Assembly (NCBI RefSeq): GCF_028640845.1
Contig: NC_080544.1
Location: forward strand, 56,209,211 to 56,273,210
Length of the DNA stretch: 64,000 nucleotides
Direction of reading: 5' to 3'
Origin: Ahaetulla prasina
Taxonomy: Eukaryota > Chordata > Lepidosauria > Squamata > Colubridae
A program made the translations under genes and the position numbers. The notes beneath the pieces are model-generated. The model did no database searches. It saw nothing but the letters and a program-made list of their open reading frames with translations, and was not told where the DNA came from. Of the stretch, positions 21,822 to 31,915 are shown one piece after another (the stretch's first letter is position 1; each line of letters starts with the position of its first letter).

Positions 21822-22948
21822 CAGTGGTGGGTTGCTCCTGGTTCGTTCCGGTTCTGGAGAGTTGGTGATAAAAATCTGCTGGCATTCGAAGAGCCAGTTG
21901 TAATGGCTGGCTGGCCATGCCCCCAAACCAGTTCCCCCGTCATCAAAGGTTTTTTTATATATATACTTTTAAAAGCATCCTTTCTTCAGCTAAAAAAAAG
22001 CTTTTAAAGGTAAAAAAACCCTCTGATGATCGCGCGGTGATCATTTTTTTTTAACAACCTCTTCAGCCAAGGTTGTTATTCGGCAGCTGCTAGTAGGCAA
22101 CTTCAGCTGGGACTGTCAGAGGAGCCTTTTAAAATCTTTTTTTTCCTCTGGCCCACCCAATTCCTTCCTCCCCACTTACATAATTACTGCTCCTTTCAGG
22201 CTCGCTTTCCTTTGGCTTCTGCAATCAGTTGCATCAGCTAGCAACTGAATCTGCCTGCCTGCCTGCAATCCATTTCCTCAGTGCCTTTGCTGGCTGAAGA
22301 ACTCTGGGAGTTGAAGTCCACAAACCTTAAAGTTACTAAGGTTGGAGACCCTGATCTAAAAAATATAAATAAAATAAAATAATAAAAAATTTGTGCGGCT
22401 TTCTGAGATTTGGTGTGTTTCTGTAGTGTTTCACTCTAACTATGCAAACACACAGAATCTCACAAAGCTGTATGTGGCATTTTGTGTGTGTGTGGGTATG
22501 AGTCAGCTGTGTTGTGTTGTGTGTGTGTAAAGTGTGAAAGTTGGTTTTTGAGCTTTTTGTGGCTGTGTGAGGTTCCTGCTGTTGCAGGGGCCATTTTTGG
22601 TGAAGTGCAGCTGCTTTTACATTGTTTGTGAGTCTGTTGTGTTGTGTTGTGTGTGTGTGTGTGTGTGTGTGTCCCTTCACAAGGACTTGGAGGCAGCTCC
22701 TCTGAGGAAAAGAGGAGGCTGTGAAGCTCTGGCTTTCCCCTGGGAGAAATCGCCCTCTCTCTGCAGCATTGGTCATGTGACTGAGTGGCGTAGCCAACTT
22801 GATGTCACTCACAGCAAGGTGATGCCCCACCTTGCCCTGAGTGACTTCAAGTTGGCCATGCCCACTCAGTCACATGACCACCAAACCACACCCACCAAAT
22901 AAGCCACACCCACAGACAGAGAGTAAAAAAAAATGGAACTCACTCCTG
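21822..22948 (+). mobile_element. 1.13-kb non-autonomous hAT (ACCGGTT family)
   Basis: Perfect 8-bp TSD GTCAAAAC at 21814-21821 and 22949-22956. Left end CAGTGGTGGGTTGCTCC, right end GGAACTCACTCCTG. The interior has GT-rich repeats (22485-22670) and a shared core with the 37786 element (region around CTGAGATTTGGTGTGTTTCT). No transposase ORF. It is a deletion or patchwork derivative dependent on a hAT transposase in trans. Confidence 0.95.
22772..22878. repeat. about 50-bp inverted repeat inside hAT element
   Basis: Arms 22772-22821 and 22828-22878, about 85% complementary, loop about 6 nt, beginning GTCATGTGACTGAGTGG. It would fold as a long hairpin if transcribed. Confidence 0.85.
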
Positions 22949-22956
22949 GTCAAAAC

Positions 22957-23883
22957 TAATGATATGAATCAATACCATGAATAAAATTTTTGCCAAATAA
23001 GTACTTTAGACTAATTTCATGCAGACAGATATGCTGAAGTTTTGGGAAGATGATCAAGAAATAGAGTGCAACATATTTCAAGTGGGTAGATCTAGATACC
23101 TTGGTCACCTTAACTTTAAATCAACTTTTTGGCTTCAAGATTGGCTAAAATATCCTGAAGAGCAAACAATGTATTACTGTATTACACATGGAAATCACAA
23201 AATGATCTAAATATTTTCATGAGAACAATCAATTTTTGAGATAGGGATACAATAAGTCTTATATTTACTATTTACTTTTGGTTTTGGTTTATTAATGTTT
23301 TTGAGCAGGTACAGTAGAAATGCCTCAGAAGAACACCTTTAGTTTGGATAGTATCATAATAAAGCAACCTGGGTATAAAAATAACACAGGATTATTTCAT
23401 GGTCACTATATTTCTAAGAATATTGAAATGGCTGACCTAAGAAGCAGCAGGAAGACTTTTCAAAACAAACAAGTATGTGCATTCATCTGTAACACTAATT
23501 TAAATTCTTTAAATTTCATCTGTTCCCTGAAAATGTCCAAATGCAGAAGAGAACAGGTTGTGCAGGTAAGAGTTGGGATATAGGGTTATTAAGCCCACTT
23601 CTACATAATATGGGCCATTAAAAATACATTTTTATGAGTTCATCAGCTCTGATTATTACAACCTCTGCTTTTCCTCTGATTTTTTCTTTGAACATCAGAA
23701 GTTAGCAAAACCTACAGAAGATAGATGACATCAGGTCTTCAGAAAAAAATGAGGTCAAATGCAAATACTTCTATCCATTGAAAAGAGAAACCAAATGAAG
23801 GCAACCGCATACTTTATAGTACCTATAGATTTACAGATCCTTTATTTTAATTCTAAAATAACTGGGATAAACTACACATCATT
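22957..23883. other. unannotated AT-rich sequence
   Basis: Only chance ORFs (under 90 codons); nothing recognised. Confidence 0.4.
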
Positions 23884-24196
23884 ATGGGGGTATATCTCTT
23901 TTGAATAAGAGGAAGAATGGGTAAGAAAAGGAGAATTTGAGTTCCCTAACCTTAGCATTGCTAATCCTGAAAAATTTATTCCTCAAGTACATGAATCCAG
24001 TTCCTCTTTTATCTATCATGTTAATGAAGTTTTTGAAGTCCAGGTTTGATATGCAAAGTATCAAGCAATACTCTTTTTCAAAGTGGATAAGGGGATTATT
24101 TACCACATTCTTTTTTCTGGACATTTGAACTATATTTTGGGCATTCTTTTTGAATATGATGTTGTTTTTCCTGTTCAGTGCTTGTTCAGTATACAA
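23884..24196 (-). pseudogene. fragment of a mobile-element-associated ORF (uncharacterised family)
   Basis: The 104-codon minus frame holds KKNVVNNPLIHFEK and, further on, KNFINMIDKRGTGFMYLRNK followed by FFRISNAKVREL. From memory this resembles a large uncharacterised protein family, repetitive in many animal genomes, with segments like KNFVKAxDKxGxGFxYLxxK and FPRISxAKxKEG. I cannot name the family or its function. The flanking frames are broken, and no TIR or TSD was found. The similarity is unverified. Confidence 0.4.
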
Positions 24197-25396
24197 GTTG
24201 CAGGCTTAGCAGAGCTGCAATGGTCTTCAATTCTCCACAGATATTCCATTTATTTTTTTATCTTTTATCTTTATATCTTTTCTAAAAATAGTTTCATGAT
24301 CGCAGACAACTCTTTCATATTAGAAGCATAGGCTAATAATACAGATGGCAATTTATTTCCATTATGAGGGACAGCTTTCAAGCCAACTAATTTACATTGT
24401 ATTCATGGCCAAGAGCTTCTTTAACTGAACAAATATCTTACAAAGCACTGGTCCCTCTTCTTGAGAGAATAATTCATTAAATTCATCATCATTACATTTG
24501 TTAAGCGGAAATATCAAAAGCAATCTGATGAATTGTCTTTGACTCCCTTCAAACCATAGGAACGTCAAAAGACATATGGTGCAAATTTTTTAATCATCAC
24601 ATTAGAAATCTAACAAATGTCACGCAGCAACTGTGAGCAGCCCAGTTCTTATCCTGGTCAAACACTTTACAAGCAAAATAAAGGTCATGGCATTTTTGAC
24701 AAACTGGGTGAAATTTTCTTTCTAACGTTTAAATAATAGCAGAAAGTATCAGGATGATTTACATGGTTACACAATTTGATAACAGTGTGTAGATAAGCAA
24801 AACACTATTAAAATCAATCTAATATTTAAAACAAATAGAAAGAATATTTATTTAAATTGTTTACGTTGTGAATTCTGGCACCAAACTAAGAAGGAATTGC
24901 TCTCCAGTCAGTGACAGGAACCTTACCTAAACATGTTATAGGACATGCCAAATTTTTCAACTTTCCATTTCCAAACATTAAGAGCATTAAAAAGTTGTGA
25001 CATGCATTAGAGATTGTAAATATATTTTGATTACTTTAATATAATTTATATCTGCTGAGTAAGTAACTACATAAATATCATAACTTTTTAACATTTTGTC
25101 TGCTGCTCTGTGCTATGTATTATGTATTATTCTAACTTTACCTTTTGCTAGTGATCTAACCACTAGATTTTGGTCAATTATTTTTGCAAGTACGGTATGC
25201 CACTAAAGTTAAAATAAGGTACTATAATATAATTATTTTAGCTTAATAATAAAGATGTGTCACTGAAAACAAAACATGGTAGGAAAAATGATTTCATTTT
25301 TGAATTTGGCATGAAAAAGTCAACTAGATTATAATCAATATAACAACAAGAATTGCACTAGATCCAAGCATTATTCAGATAGAAATATTTCATTTT
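24197..25396. other. unannotated AT-rich sequence
   Basis: No repeat or coding signal recognised. Confidence 0.4.
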
Positions 25397-25510
25397 GGAT
25401 AAGCCTAGCAAGATCAATTGCTGACCTTATTAGTAATAATAAGGTCAGCAATTGATCTTGCTAGGCTTATCCAAACAAAATGGTCAACAATTGATCTTGC
25501 TAGGCTTATC
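25397..25510. repeat. 36-bp perfect hairpin (4-nt loop) plus a third direct copy
   Basis: Arm 25397-25432 starts GGATAAGCCTAGCAAGATCA. The loop is GTAA (25433-25436) and the exact complementary arm is 25437-25472. A further copy of the second arm's end lies at 25484-25510 with one mismatch. No element termini or TSD found. Confidence 0.97.
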
Positions 25511-26753
25511 TTTAGCTTTATTCTTACTATCCACAGTTTGGGGACAGAGGTGACTCTTCTTTGTCTATAGGATGTTCAGGAGCCAACATAATAGGATAGC
25601 AAATTCCTTTTTTCCTTTAACACAAAAGGTTCAGGAGTTGCAACCAATCACAGCAAAGTGGGATCAGTCTAGTGTCCCTATCATATGTTGTTAATCATCT
25701 AAGGAAACGGCATGCAAATATAATTATCAGTTTAATATTAATATGATTAATCTGGTCTTGAAAGTTATGTCTTGTTGATCTGGAAGCTCAATATTTTTTT
25801 TCTGACTGAAAAATAAATCTACTTTAAAAACTGTACACTACTTAATACCTCTTATTTTAATATAACACACCATAACTTAACATAGCTGTGATGGGATATA
25901 CAGCAAGCATATTATCACCCAGCAGTCCCACCTTTGCATATTCAATTTCTTTCTGTACCAGTAGAAAACCAATTACAATAGTTGCATTTGAAATTCAGGA
26001 AGTTTTGTTTTGTTTCTATTAAATTTGACTTTCTAATAGTTCTTTCATTAAAAAAATGTTTCCATTCTCAAAGCTATCACATAACTCCAAGCTAATCTGC
26101 CTCATTTACAATGAATATTAACTTCATGGAGAATGGTACTAATTAATCCTGCATAAAAGTAATTTGCTTGCAGGGTAGCACAGCAGCATGACAATTATCA
26201 TGGCAATAGGAAGTTGTGCCATCAGCTGCAATTTCCAGTTTAGGCATACTATGTTATGTAAGATGGACAAAACTCACAATTTATTTAATTAGTTTTCACT
26301 TTCTCCTAAATTGCAAAATCGCCCTTTCATCTTATGAATATGTGTATGTGTTTGGTTTGTCTGAAGAATGTAGTTCTTCTATACATCTGCTTTCCCATTG
26401 TATTTGGCTTGCAAATCACCCCATTTGAGTCCTAATAATCACTAACAGATAATACTTAATGACCTTGCTTTGTAAGGTTATTGCATGTCAAGATAATACT
26501 GAAAGCTGCTGTCATTCCATAATTACTGGTAATACATATCTGAGCTGTTGTCCAAATAAGAATATAGCTTAAAACACTAATTAAACAATCCAGTTGATTA
26601 ACATGATTTTAAAAGCATTTTAGTACACCATCCAACTTTATTATTAGTCAGTGACCTGAGAGGAGGCAATATTTTTTAAGGTGGCAAAAGTTTTAGTTAA
26701 ATTAAATTATGCAATTTGGAACCATAAAAATAAAGAGGAAAAAGAAGATCTTA
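25511..26753. other. unique sequence, possible conserved non-coding DNA
   Basis: No repeat recognised. TAAT/ATTA-rich, low-repeat stretches at about 26090-26240 and 26450-26640 could be conserved elements; this is composition-based only. Confidence 0.3.
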
Positions 26754-26761
26754 TTCTAGGA

Positions 26762-26941
26762 CAGATATCCCCAACCCCCGGATCATTGACAGGCGGTGGT
26801 CCATGGTCCATCAGGAACTGGTCACACAAGCAAGTGAAGCGCCATCCATTCACCCGTGGGATCCAGGCAGTATGCAAAACCACACTGCCTGGTCTGCAGA
26901 AAAAATGCTATCCTTGGCACCCAAAATGTTGGGGTTCATTG
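26762..26941 (+). mobile_element. non-autonomous hAT element (CCCCAACC family)
   Basis: 180-bp element starting CAGATATCCCCAACCCCCGG and ending GTTGGGGTTCATTG. Target duplicates are TTCTAGGA (26754-26761) and TTCTAGGG (26942-26949). The body has GTCCATGGTCCATCAGGAAC and CTGCCTGGTCTGCAGAAAAA. The 5' end resembles vertebrate Charlie-like hAT termini (CAGGGGTCCCCAACC). Confidence 0.85.
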
Positions 26942-26949
26942 TTCTAGGG

Positions 26950-27342
26950 CTGTGATGGCGAACCTATAGAACACATTCCAGAGGTGGCATGCAAAGCCTC
27001 TCGGCTGGCACGCGCACTGTCTCCCTAGGTCAGAATTCTGTGGCGTTTCTTTCATGAGCTTCTGTTTCCCTGCAAATGATGAAACAGAAGCTCATGAAAG
27101 AAAAAGATCTTACTCTTGTCACACTGCCAGGGTTGGGAGGCCCCATCTCCCGCTAACCAGCTGGTCTTTGGGTCTCTGCTGCACATGTGCGCATGTCCGT
27201 GCATGCACACATGCATGTCTGCATGTCTGCATGCATGTCCATGCAGGCACGCACGTGCGTGTGCATGCATGTGCACCTTTCAGTTCGGGCATGCGCATGC
27301 ACAGAATTGGGCACTCAATGTCTAAAAGGTTTACCATCACTA
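26950..27342 (+). mobile_element. non-autonomous hAT element (GATGGCGAACC family)
   Basis: 393-bp element with ends CTGTGATGGCGAACCTATAG and GGTTTACCATCACTA. TSD TTCTAGGG (26942-26949) / CTCTAGGG (27343-27350). The interior is rich in alternating CATG/TGCA purine-pyrimidine steps (27180-27300). It inserted beside the preceding element, sharing its TSD. Confidence 0.88.
27046..27103. repeat. perfect 22-bp hairpin inside hAT element
   Basis: Arms 27046-27067 and 27082-27103, 14-nt loop. The stem includes TTTCATGAGCTTCTGTTT. Confidence 0.95.
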
Positions 27343-27350
27343 CTCTAGGG

Positions 27351-27954
27351 AAAAATGAGCTTCCATGCATGATATTGTGGACAAGGCAAATAATCATGGC
27401 TCTGTTCAAATATTCAATTGATCTTAATTAATTTAAAATGTTTATATTATAGTTGTGTAAATTTAGATTCGCAATTCAGATGGGAGAGTCACATTTTCTT
27501 CTTGGCCATTGCCATAACGGGAAAATTACTATTTTCCAAATACAGGGATGGATGGCTTCCTCTCATTCTCAGCCCATTGTAAATATCCTTTGATTTAAAT
27601 GTTTTATTTTCTAGTCACTAAGGCTTAATTTCTTTGCATGGATGGGAAGGGCATGAAAAAGAGGAATAATCATGTTTGCAGTGGCCATAGTCTGGATTGG
27701 GAATCCATGTAATCCAGACTGAAATTGGATTTAAGAATAAAAAACAGCAGTTTAGATTGCAATACAGAATATCCAGTCAATGCATTTTAAATCCAACTGA
27801 AATAGCTTATAAAATCAAATTGGAAAACTAAATTTGAATCATCAAATCAATTGCTTCTGAATACATATAATGACTAGGAATCAATTTCAGAAAAAAGAAT
27901 TGATCCAGTTCAATGCTTCAGATCAAATCAACGTTCCAAATCAAATGAAGAGAA
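27351..27954. other. unannotated AT-rich sequence
   Basis: No repeat recognised. Confidence 0.4.
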
Positions 27955-28025
27955 AGATGGATAAAATGCCAAACCCAGTCTAAATATTTGACTGACTGTA
28001 CAACAAAGCATAATAATAATAGATA
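27955..28025 (+). mobile_element. R4-like LINE 3' tail
   Basis: AAAATGCCAAACCCAGTCTA...GACTGACTGTACAACAAA followed by AATAATAAT. The same terminal block ends the 52165-52880 element, which supports a shared LINE 3' end with an AAT tail. Confidence 0.5.
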
Positions 28026-28090
28026 GCAGAATAGAAGAGAAAGAATTGTGATGAACTTTAAGGCCTATCCTTTCATGAATTTAGTGCTGA

Positions 28091-28155
28091 TGTACGTATG
28101 TACCTGTATGTATGTATGTATGTATGTATGTATGTATGTATGTATGTATGTATGT
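28091..28155 (+). repeat. (ATGT)n microsatellite
   Basis: About 14 tetranucleotide units, with slight degeneration at the left. Confidence 0.95.
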
Positions 28156-28540
28156 GATTTGGATAAAAAAGTATTGTTTTTGGGATATTGATGAATTTTG
28201 ACTGAATTCCTTTTGCTTATATTAATTCTATTTCCACAGATGGCAATGCTGAAGGATTCTATTGCCTAGATTTTTGTTGTGAACAAAAGCAGATATGGCA
28301 AAAGCTAGAAGAGTTGACAAATTTTCATTGTCCTTTAGCTAATAAATTTACCCCTAACAAAATTTGATAAATCCTTGTACTATGTTGGAGGTTGACCATA
28401 AAAGGCAAGGGATGTTCTTGACTAATGAAGTTGTAACTAGCACATTACATGTTAAACTAATTCCACATATGTACTCCTATAATTATTTAAAACAATACAA
28501 TGTCTTGTATGATTTTTTTTAGTTTAAAAGAGTATTCTGT
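28156..28540. other. unannotated AT-rich sequence
   Basis: Nothing recognised; it forms the left flank of the 988-bp duplication. Confidence 0.4.
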
Positions 28541-28671
28541 AAAATAAAAACTGTGTTCTGTGATTCTTATGGCACTATTAACCAGACATATAAGATTTTT
28601 CTGCAGTATTCTTAAATAAGTGGTTTATGTTATTATTTTTTATCAAAGCATATTTATTTATTTATTTATTT

Positions 28672-29110
28672 TGAAGTTTTCCTCTCTGGACTACTGCAAA
28701 ATGCTGTACATGGGACTACTTTTGAAAAGCATCCAGAAGCTTCAACGGGTGCAAAGTGAGGCTGGGACACATAACACCTCTGCTCCACAAAATGCATTAG
28801 GTGCCAGTCTCCTTATGGGTCCAATTCAAGGACTTTGTTTATGACTTACAAAGCCTTACATAACATGGGGACAGGTTACCTACAGTGTTGACTTCATTCC
28901 ATTGCATTGGCCTGTCCCACTTTGTCAGGCAGGCAAGGTTTGTTGCATATTTCATAAGTTAAAGTACTCTGACTGGTGGAGTCTAGGAAGAGATACTTCT
29001 CTGCTGTTGCTCCCACCCTATTGTATGTTCTTTTGTATTGGATGTGAGACAGGCCCCCTTTCTCCTGGCCTTCCAGAAAGGGATTAAAACATGGCTCTGT
29101 GGCCTTTCAT
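28672..29110 (+). mobile_element. decayed L2-like LINE fragment (copy 1)
   Basis: The plus frame reads SLDYCKMLYMGLLLKSIQKL then QRVQSEAGTH, matching the L2 block SRLDYCNALYLGLPLKSTRRLQLVQN. The rest is frameshifted. Confidence 0.65.
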
Positions 29111-29149
29111 GGGGAGCCTAAAAGTGTATGTTGAGTCACCATCATCATA

Positions 29150-29412
29150 AATTGAGTCACATCATTGTAAATCAAAATCCAAAGCTTAATCAAATCAGAA
29201 ATTGGCCAAAAAGATTGCAAATTGTGATCATGAGATGGTACGGCACTGCAACCCATCATAAATGTGACTCTGTTGCCAATTGTAATTATGTGACCTCAGG
29301 GGTGGGGCAATGGTTGTAAGTTCATATTTAGACAGTAACTATTTCTAACAGCACTGATAATTCAAATGTCAAATGTCATTAAACAAATGGTCATAAGTCA
29401 AGGACTATCTGT
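29150..29412 (+). mobile_element. non-autonomous DNA transposon end (copy 1)
   Basis: Includes AATTGTGATCATGAGATGG, AACCCATCATAAATGTGACT, and a terminus TGGTCATAAGTCAAGGACTA. Same family as 21046-21345, opposite orientation. Confidence 0.55.
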
Positions 29413-29659
29413 GATGTTTAATACTAAGATCTCCACTGTATTGGTCCAAACATTTCTCACTTACCAATGTATTCCATACCATCTTTGGAGATGTAAGTTA
29501 AAGAAATTTTCTTGTAAAGAATGAAAATAAAATAAAAACTGTGTTCTGTGATTCTTATGGCACTATTAACCAGACATATAAGATTTTTCTGCAGTATTCT
29601 TAAATAAGTGGTTTATGTTATTATTTTTTATCAAAGCATATTTATTTTATTTTTTTATT

Positions 29660-30098
29660 TGAAGTTTTCCCCTCTGGACTACTGCAAAATGCTGTACATG
29701 GGACTACTTTTGAAAAGCATCCAGAAGCTTCAACGGGTACAAAGTGAGGCTGGGACACATAACACCTCTGCTCCACAAAATGCATTAGGTGCCAGTCTCC
29801 TTATGGGTCCAATTCAAGGACTTTGTTTATGACTTACAAAGCCTTACATAACATGGGGACAGGTTACCTACAGTATTGACTTCATTCCATTGCATTGGCC
29901 TGTCCCACTTTGTCAGGCAGGCAAGGTTTGTTGCATATTTCATAAGTTAAAGTACTCTGACTGGTGGAGTCTAGGAAGAGATACTTCTCTGCTATTGCTC
30001 CCACCCTATTGTATGTTCTTTTGTATTGGATGTGAGACAGGCCCCCTTTCTCCTGGCCTTCCAGAAAGGGATTAAAACATGGCTCTGTGGCCTTTCAT
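29660..30098 (+). mobile_element. decayed L2-like LINE fragment (copy 2)
   Basis: Duplicate of 28672-29110, shifted by 988 bp. Confidence 0.65.
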
Positions 30099-30137
30099 GG
30101 GGAGCCTAAAAGTGTATGTTGAGTCACCATCATCATA

Positions 30138-30400
30138 AATTGAGTCACATCATTGTAAATCAAAATCCAAAGCTTAATCAAATCAGAAATTGGCCAAAAA
30201 GATTGCAAATTGTGATCATGAGATGGTACGGCACTGCAACCCATCATAAATGTGACTCTGTTGCCAATTGTAATTATGTGACCTCAGGGGTGGGGCAATG
30301 GTTGTAAGTTCATATTTAGACAGTAACTATTTCTAACAGCACTGATAATTCAAATGTCAAATGTCATTAAACAAATGGTCATAAGTCAAGGACTATCTGT
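30138..30400 (+). mobile_element. non-autonomous DNA transposon end (copy 2)
   Basis: Duplicate of 29150-29412. Confidence 0.55.
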
Positions 30401-30515
30401 GATGTTTAATACTAAGATCTCCACTGTATTGGTCCAAACATTTCTCACTTACCAATGTATTCCATACCATCTTTGGAGATGTAAGTTAAAGAAATTTTCT
30501 TGTAAAGAATGAAAA

Positions 30516-31785
30516 GAAAAGAAAATATTAAAGTAAAGAAAATATTAAAGGCAGGCTTTTTGAGAGAGATGCCAATAAAAATATTACTATAGTAAAGACA
30601 GCCACATTTTCATCCTAGATTCATCATTACAAAAAAACATAAAGCTACTCACAATATCTGATTAAGATTACTAGAATTCCATTTAAAAACACTGGGTCAC
30701 CCTTCCCTTGTAGACTAGACCTTCAGCATGTCTTGATGGGAGTTTTTTGTAAATGTCATGAAATAGTAAAGGATATTGCCTTTTTATTAACAGCCAAATT
30801 ATTGTTGGTAGGTGAATTCAGGGGCCTGAATTTCAAACATTTGAATGATCACACAGAAATTTTAGTAGTCAGTTGCTATTTTTGCTTTGTCATTTTACAT
30901 TTACATGTTTTCAAGTTCTTAACCATAAATCTGGCTTTATTGTTTTGATCTCTTTGTATATAACCCTATTTTTATTACCTTATTTTATTTTTATTTTGTA
31001 TTTTGGGCTATGTTTCAGTGTGATGATCTATGGGCTACGATGACCTATGAACATCAAACCTTTTTACTACCTTTTTTTAATATTAGAATGTGCATTAAGA
31101 TTTCATACCTCTTTTCAAAGTTTGTTTTTCCATTTTGCTTCCTTTTAAGTCCTCTCATACCATTTTTGCCCTAATCCAATATGCCTTATTTTTGAGTCAT
31201 TATGATCTTTCAAATGCCATTTCATAAATTCTTCTTGTTGAATTCTTCAGTAGCATCTATTTTTTTGCTACCTACAATAATTCTGACTTTTCAAGTTGTC
31301 AAAATATGCAATAATTATATAGAACCATCTTACAATACATATTGACTCAATATTAAGATGACTCCTTTCTAACAACAGAAAAATGTATAACCAAGTGGAG
31401 ACCCTGAAATCTTCCAATGGAATTCAATCCATATAGAAGACTGTATTGAATATAGTCCTCATTTAGGATTATTTCAATATTTTTACATGACACTAAAATT
31501 ACTTAAAATGTTAATGAAAAGGGAGCTCTTCCCATTTCATCAGTCATACATGAGAAATGCTCAGTTTCCTCAGATCCATTATTTACATCAAAGATCTGAA
31601 GTACTAAGAAAGGTACAACATTGTTGCTGCATTTGATCTGCAGCTCTAGTAGAACTTTAATGTCTAGCAGAAGATATCTGAAATAATTAGACCCGGGAAG
31701 GAGAATTCATTTATGAAACTTTGCAGCAGTTTTAATTGGTTTTGACAAGAAAGGATTAGAATATGAGTCTACTGTATTTATTTGG
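30516..31785. other. unannotated AT-rich sequence
   Basis: No repeat or coding signal recognised. Confidence 0.4.
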
Positions 31786-31915
31786 ATATGGTTCAGTGAC
31801 AAAGCATATGCTCTGCATACGAATAATCCCAGGTTCTTCTTGGCATTGACAAGTTTTAAAACATCTGAACCTCTGAAGGGACACTTCCAAACATTATAAC
31901 CAATACTGAGGGAGA
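31786..31915 (+). mobile_element. ancient tRNA-derived SINE
   Basis: ATGGTTCAGTGACAAAGCAT and CTCTGCATACGAATAATCCC followed by AGGTTCTTCTTGGC look like a decayed tRNA head (A box, TGC anticodon region, B box). The body resembles a squamate tRNA-derived SINE. Strong divergence. Confidence 0.45.

Larger units (their letters stand above)
28541..30515 (+). repeat. 988-bp tandem duplication
   Basis: Copy 1 is 28541-29528 and copy 2 is 29529-30515. They are in register throughout (constant 988 offset), with a handful of substitutions mainly in a T-rich run near 28655/29643 and at four other sites. The boundaries fall in A-rich sequence (AAAATAAAA versus AAAAGAAAA), consistent with microhomology. 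Confidence 0.97.

Noticed and set aside
28541..30515. LTR retrotransposon with two direct LTRs
   Set aside because: The two copies are directly adjacent with no internal region, no TG...CA ends, and contain older unrelated repeats.
31786..31915. Functional tRNA-Ala gene
   Set aside because: The tRNA-like head is degenerate and followed by a SINE-like body; paired stems are not intact.
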